Shown piece after piece: positions 7,354 through 9,765 of a stretch of 9,765 bases of DNA (positions within the stretch are counted from its first letter, which is position 1; each line of letters starts with the position of its first letter). The DNA comes from an uncultured Bacteroidota bacterium (GTDB lineage Bacteria; Bacteroidota; Bacteroidia; Bacteroidales; P3): NCBI GenBank assembly GCA_902766265.1, contig CACXCY010000236.1, forward strand, positions 1 through 9,765, in the 5' to 3' direction. The notes under the pieces were generated by a model that had not been told where the DNA came from, did not search any database, and saw nothing but the letters and a program-made list of their open reading frames with translations. The translations under genes and the position numbers were made by a program.

Positions 7354-7404
7354 TTTTCTACAAAAATCATTTTTCTGCTCAACTGGTGTATAAAAAATCG
7401 GAAT
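7334..7404. repeat. 10-bp direct repeat AAATCGGAAT in the purN-acpP divergent region
   Basis: AAATCGGAAT occurs at 7334-7343 and again at 7395-7404, 61 bp apart in the same orientation. A nearly identical AAAATCGGAA lies at 2987-2996 in the comEC/arginase-fold divergent gap. These could be regulator sites shared by divergent promoters, or coincidence in AT-rich DNA. Confidence 0.3.
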
Positions 7405-7462
7405 ATCACAAGATTGTTATACAGATATTTAAATCTTTTAACATAAAGAAAAGTCGTTAAAA

Positions 7463-7496
7463 TTGGCCTCCATGTGGTTTTTTTTTCGTTCCTTTG
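7463..7496 (+). promoter_or_regulatory. Predicted acpP promoter
   Basis: TTCCTTTG (7489-7496) matches seven of eight positions of the TAnnTTTG -7 consensus and is followed by C, as often seen in Bacteroidales. TTGG (7463-7466) lies 22 bases upstream as a possible -33 element. Transcription would start near 7503, about 23 bases before the acpP ATG. This excludes the in-frame TTG at 7463 as an acpP start. Confidence 0.6.
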
Positions 7497-7525
7497 CAAC
7501 TTGTTTAACTCAAAAAAATATTAAA

Positions 7526-7771
7526 ATGTCTGAAATTGCAACGAAAGTTAAAGCTATTATTGTTGACAAACTGGGTGTAGATGAAAAGGACGTAACTCCC
7601 GAGGCCAGTTTTACCAACGATCTCGGTGCCGATTCCCTGGATACCGTAGAGCTGATAATGGATCTTGAAAAAGAATTCAATATTCAGATTCCTGACGAAG
7701 CAGCTGAGAAGATATCCACCGTTGGAGACGCTATCGCTTTCATTGAAGAACAGCAGCAGCTGCAGCAGTAG
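7526..7771 (+). CDS. acpP: Acyl carrier protein
   Basis: AcpP carries fatty-acyl intermediates on a 4'-phosphopantetheine arm during type II fatty acid synthesis in the cytoplasm. The 81-residue protein has the canonical GADSLDTVELIM motif, in which Ser37 (TCC at 7634-7636) is the attachment site. It shows the usual acidic helix II/III surface (VELIMDLEKEFNIQIPDEAAEKI) and the closing TVGDAIAFIEE helix. The ATG at 7526 gives the standard start MSEIATKVK; a longer in-frame reading from TTG at 7463 would run through the promoter and is rejected. The C-terminus ends in a Gln-rich tail, QQQLQQ, encoded by near-identical CAG codons, which is longer and more repetitive than I expect. fabF starts 15 bp after the stop, so the two genes form an operon whose products act together. 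Confidence 0.96.
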   Translation: MSEIATKVKAIIVDKLGVDEKDVTPEASFTNDLGADSLDTVELIMDLEKEFNIQIPDEAAEKISTVGDAIAFIEEQQQLQQ

Positions 7772-7786
7772 TCTCCTCTACAGATA

Positions 7787-9033
7787 ATGAATTTGAGAAG
7801 AGTCGTTATCACCGGTGTAGGGTCACTTACTCCTTTGGGGGCAACGTCGCCTGAAACATGGGATGCCATGCTCCGAGGAGTAAGTGGAGCTACACGCATA
7901 ACACGCTTTGACCCTTCCAAGTTCAATGCCAGTTGGCATGTGAGCTCAAGGGTTTTGACCCTTTAGAGCATTTCGACCGCAAGGAGAGTGGCAAGCTTGA
8001 CCCTCTTGCCCAATATGCCATCGTGGTCTCAGAAGAGGCCATTGCTGATGCGGGCCTCACCGATGAACGTATAGACAAGAGTCGCGTAGGTGTTATTTGG
8101 GGTTCCGGTGTTGGTGGCGTAACCACGTTCCAGCAGGTGTGCAGCGAATATGCTGTAAGTGGTATCCCAAGATTTAGTCCCTTTTTCGTTCCAAAGTTTA
8201 TCTCCGACATTTGTGCGGGTCACGTTTCTATTAGACACGGTTTCAGCGGGCCTAACTATAGCGTGGTGGCTGCTTGTGCTTCTTCAGCTGCTGCCGTGAG
8301 CGATGCGTTCAACCTTATCCGTCTTTCGAAGGCCGATGTCATTGTCACTGGCGGTGCCGAGGCCCCGATTACGGAATGCGGTATTGGTGGTTTTGGTTCA
8401 ATGCAGGCCCTTAGCACTCGCAACGACGACCCTCAGACGGCTTCGCGTCCTTTTGACAAGGATCGTGACGGCTTTGTCCTCGGTGAAGGTAGTGCATGTG
8501 TTATACTTGAAGAACTGGAGCACGCCAAAGCCCGTGGCGCCAAGATATATGCAGAGATGACGGGTGCGGGTCTCACTGCCGACGCCCACCATATCACGGC
8601 GTCCCATCCCGATGGTAAGGGGTCGGCCGAGGCCATGCGTCTTGCTGTCGCCGAGTCGGGGATGCAGCTTTCCGATGTGGATCATATCAACACTCATGGT
8701 ACGTCAACGCCTTTGGGCGACGTTTCCGAGACACGTGCCATTGCGAATCTTTTTGGCGAGCATGCACCTCACATCAGTGTCACCTCCACCAAGTCTATGA
8801 CGGGTCACCTCATGGGAGCCACCGGCGTCGTTGAGGTCATTGCTACGGTTCTTGCCATCAAGGACAGTGTGGTTCCTCCGACTATTAACCATTTTACCGA
8901 TGACCCGGCGCTTCCTCAACTTGACTATACATTTTGGAAACCTAAGCACCGTTCCGTCGACTTTGCCATCAGCAACGCTTTCGGTTTCGGCGGGCACAAT
9001 GTCTCTCTCGCTTTTCGCAAGTACAACGGATAA
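7787..9033 (+). CDS. fabF: 3-oxoacyl-ACP synthase II, frameshifted
   Basis: FabF (KAS II) condenses malonyl-ACP with acyl-ACP to extend fatty acids. Two reading frames together encode it. From ATG 7787 the start MNLRRVVITGVGSLTPLG runs through FDPSKFNA (codon 48 ends at 7930), after which that frame leaves the family sequence and stops at TAG 7964-7966. The rest, beginning QLACELKGFDP, is in another frame from 7930 to the TAA at 9031-9033. Adding one C to the GCCAG at 7928-7932 joins them as Ala-Gln and gives 415 residues, normal for the family. In this joined numbering the catalytic residues are Cys164 (VVAACASSAA, codon 8275-8277), His304 (NTHGTSTPLGD) and His341 (KSMTGHLMGATG), matching E. 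coli FabF. All other motifs are intact, including the GFGGHN C-terminal element. No slippery heptamer for programmed -1 frameshifting is visible. Since the enzyme is usually essential, a sequencing or assembly error is most likely, but a real lesion cannot be excluded. It sits 15 bp after acpP and overlaps rnc by one base. Confidence 0.93.
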
Positions 9034-9764
9034 TGTGGTTCTTCCGCAAAAAAGAGTCTCCCGAGTTTTATAGCTTTTTCCGCAACACGCTGGGATTCAC
9101 TCCCCGCAGAGTTGACTTGTATAGGGTGGCGTTCACGCATAAGTCCATGTCGCAGAATGCTGGTCACGGGCACTTGATTAACAACGAGCGGCTGGAATAC
9201 CTTGGCGATGCGGTGCTGAGCACCATCGTTGCCGAGTTCCTTTACCGCAAGTATCCCTACCAGGGTGAGGGTTTTCTCACCGAGATGCGTTCCAAGATGG
9301 TAAGCCGCAACACGCTTAACATGCTCTCGCGCAAGCTGGGACTGCTGGACTTGGTGCACTACGACCGATCGCAGCAAGGGGTGTTCAAATCGATGGGCGG
9401 CAACACGTTTGAGTCGTTGGTGGGTGCCATATATCTGGAGCGTGGCTACAATTTCACCCGTCGTGTCATCGAGCAGCGCATCATCAATCTCCACATGGAT
9501 ATCGATGAGTTGGAGCACACGGGTTGGAACTACAAGGGCAAGCTTATCGATTGGGGACAGAAGCACAGCAAGAAGATTTCCTTTGAGATAGTGCGTGTCA
9601 TCCAGCCCACGCGTCACGACCGCAAGCAGTACGAGGTGCGCGTCCTCGTTGGAGGTGAGGCGGCTGAGACGGGCATTGATTACACCATCAAAGCGGCTGA
9701 GCAGCTGGCTGCCGAGAACACGTTCAAGAAGCTAAATCCCCCTGCACCCCAGAAGCGTTCTTAA
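9033..9764 (+). CDS. rnc: Ribonuclease III
   Basis: RNase III cleaves double-stranded RNA in rRNA maturation and mRNA decay. The 243-residue protein has the endonuclease domain at about 10-155, with the signature NNERLEYLGDAVLS (50-63). It contains Glu52, Glu55 and Asp59, equivalent to Glu38, Glu41 and Asp45 of E. coli. Glu79 matches E. coli Glu65, and Glu127 (NTFESLVGAIYLERG) matches the metal ligand Glu117. The position of E. coli Asp114 is Asn124 here. Residues about 164-236 are the double-stranded RNA-binding domain, starting GWNYKGKLIDWGQK and ending in the Ala-rich helix KAAEQLAAENTFKKL. Length is normal. The start ATG (9033-9035) overlaps the fabF stop in the sequence TAATG, a layout that favours translational coupling. 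The stop TAA is at 9762-9764, one base before the window ends, so no terminator can be seen. Confidence 0.96.
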   Translation: MWFFRKKESPEFYSFFRNTLGFTPRRVDLYRVAFTHKSMSQNAGHGHLINNERLEYLGDAVLSTIVAEFLYRKYPYQGEGFLTEMRSKMVSRNTLNMLSRKLGLLDLVHYDRSQQGVFKSMGGNTFESLVGAIYLERGYNFTRRVIEQRIINLHMDIDELEHTGWNYKGKLIDWGQKHSKKISFEIVRVIQPTRHDRKQYEVRVLVGGEAAETGIDYTIKAAEQLAAENTFKKLNPPAPQKRS

Positions 9765-9765
9765 C

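Noticed and set aside
7463..7525. Extended acpP start at an in-frame TTG adding 21 residues
   Set aside because: The added residues are not conserved, and the region contains the predicted promoter and transcription start.
7925..7940. Programmed -1 ribosomal frameshifting as an explanation for fabF
   Set aside because: No X XXY YYZ slippery heptamer or evident downstream pseudoknot is seen, and programmed frameshifting is not known for this family. A missing base explains the junction exactly.
8925..9617. A 230-codon minus-strand frame opposite fabF and rnc
   Set aside because: It is antisense to two conserved proteins with intact motifs and shows no domain of its own.
1..9765. CRISPR arrays, insertion sequences, tRNA or rRNA genes, phage or defence genes
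   Set aside because: No regularly spaced repeats, transposase motifs, cloverleaf sequences or defence-family motifs were seen. The genes are mainly housekeeping and envelope functions.

Overview
The window looks like an ordinary core chromosomal segment of a member of the Bacteroidota, most likely the order Bacteroidales. The evidence is the purN / acpP-fabF-rnc arrangement, promoter-like sequences of the Bacteroides type (TAnnTTTG near -7), a Bacteroidota-type ComEC, two OmpA-domain envelope proteins, and an arginase-fold protein with the C-terminal extension I associate with this phylum. I cannot name a genus. I saw no mobile element, CRISPR array, tRNA, rRNA or phage gene.

Layout from left to right. 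(1) Positions 1-597 hold the 3' end of a plus-strand OmpA-family outer-membrane protein, followed by a strong hairpin terminator (618-650). (2) On the minus strand, 2964-712, is a full-length ComEC/Rec2-type DNA-uptake channel that converges on the terminator. (3) Divergent from comEC is a plus-strand arginase/formiminoglutamase-fold protein (3066-4259) that has lost three of six metal ligands. (4) Converging on it is a compact minus-strand cluster: purN (7250-6675, purine synthesis), a GT-B family 4 glycosyltransferase (6660-5533), and a secreted OmpA-domain protein with a cysteine-containing N-terminal domain (5484-4297). (5) A 275-bp AT-rich divergent region (7251-7525) carries predicted promoters for purN and acpP, a perfect 16-bp palindrome and a 10-bp direct repeat. 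(6) The plus-strand fatty-acid/RNA-processing operon acpP-fabF-rnc (7526-9764) ends the window. acpP and fabF are 15 bp apart, and fabF and rnc overlap by one base.

How the genes work together: AcpP carries the growing acyl chain that FabF (KAS II) elongates, and rnc (RNase III) is probably co-translated with fabF through the TAATG overlap. PurN supplies purine precursors. The glycosyltransferase and OmpA-domain protein downstream of it are envelope functions that seem to share its transcript, without an obvious metabolic link.

The most striking observation is that fabF is frameshifted. The first 48 codons are in one frame and the rest in another, and restoring a single C at about 7930 gives a 415-residue protein whose catalytic Cys/His/His fall at 164/304/341, the family positions. 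This is either an assembly or homopolymer error or a real lesion. The second is the metal-ligand-depleted arginase-fold protein, for which a name such as formimidoylglutamase should not be trusted. I found no convincing previously undescribed multi-gene system.
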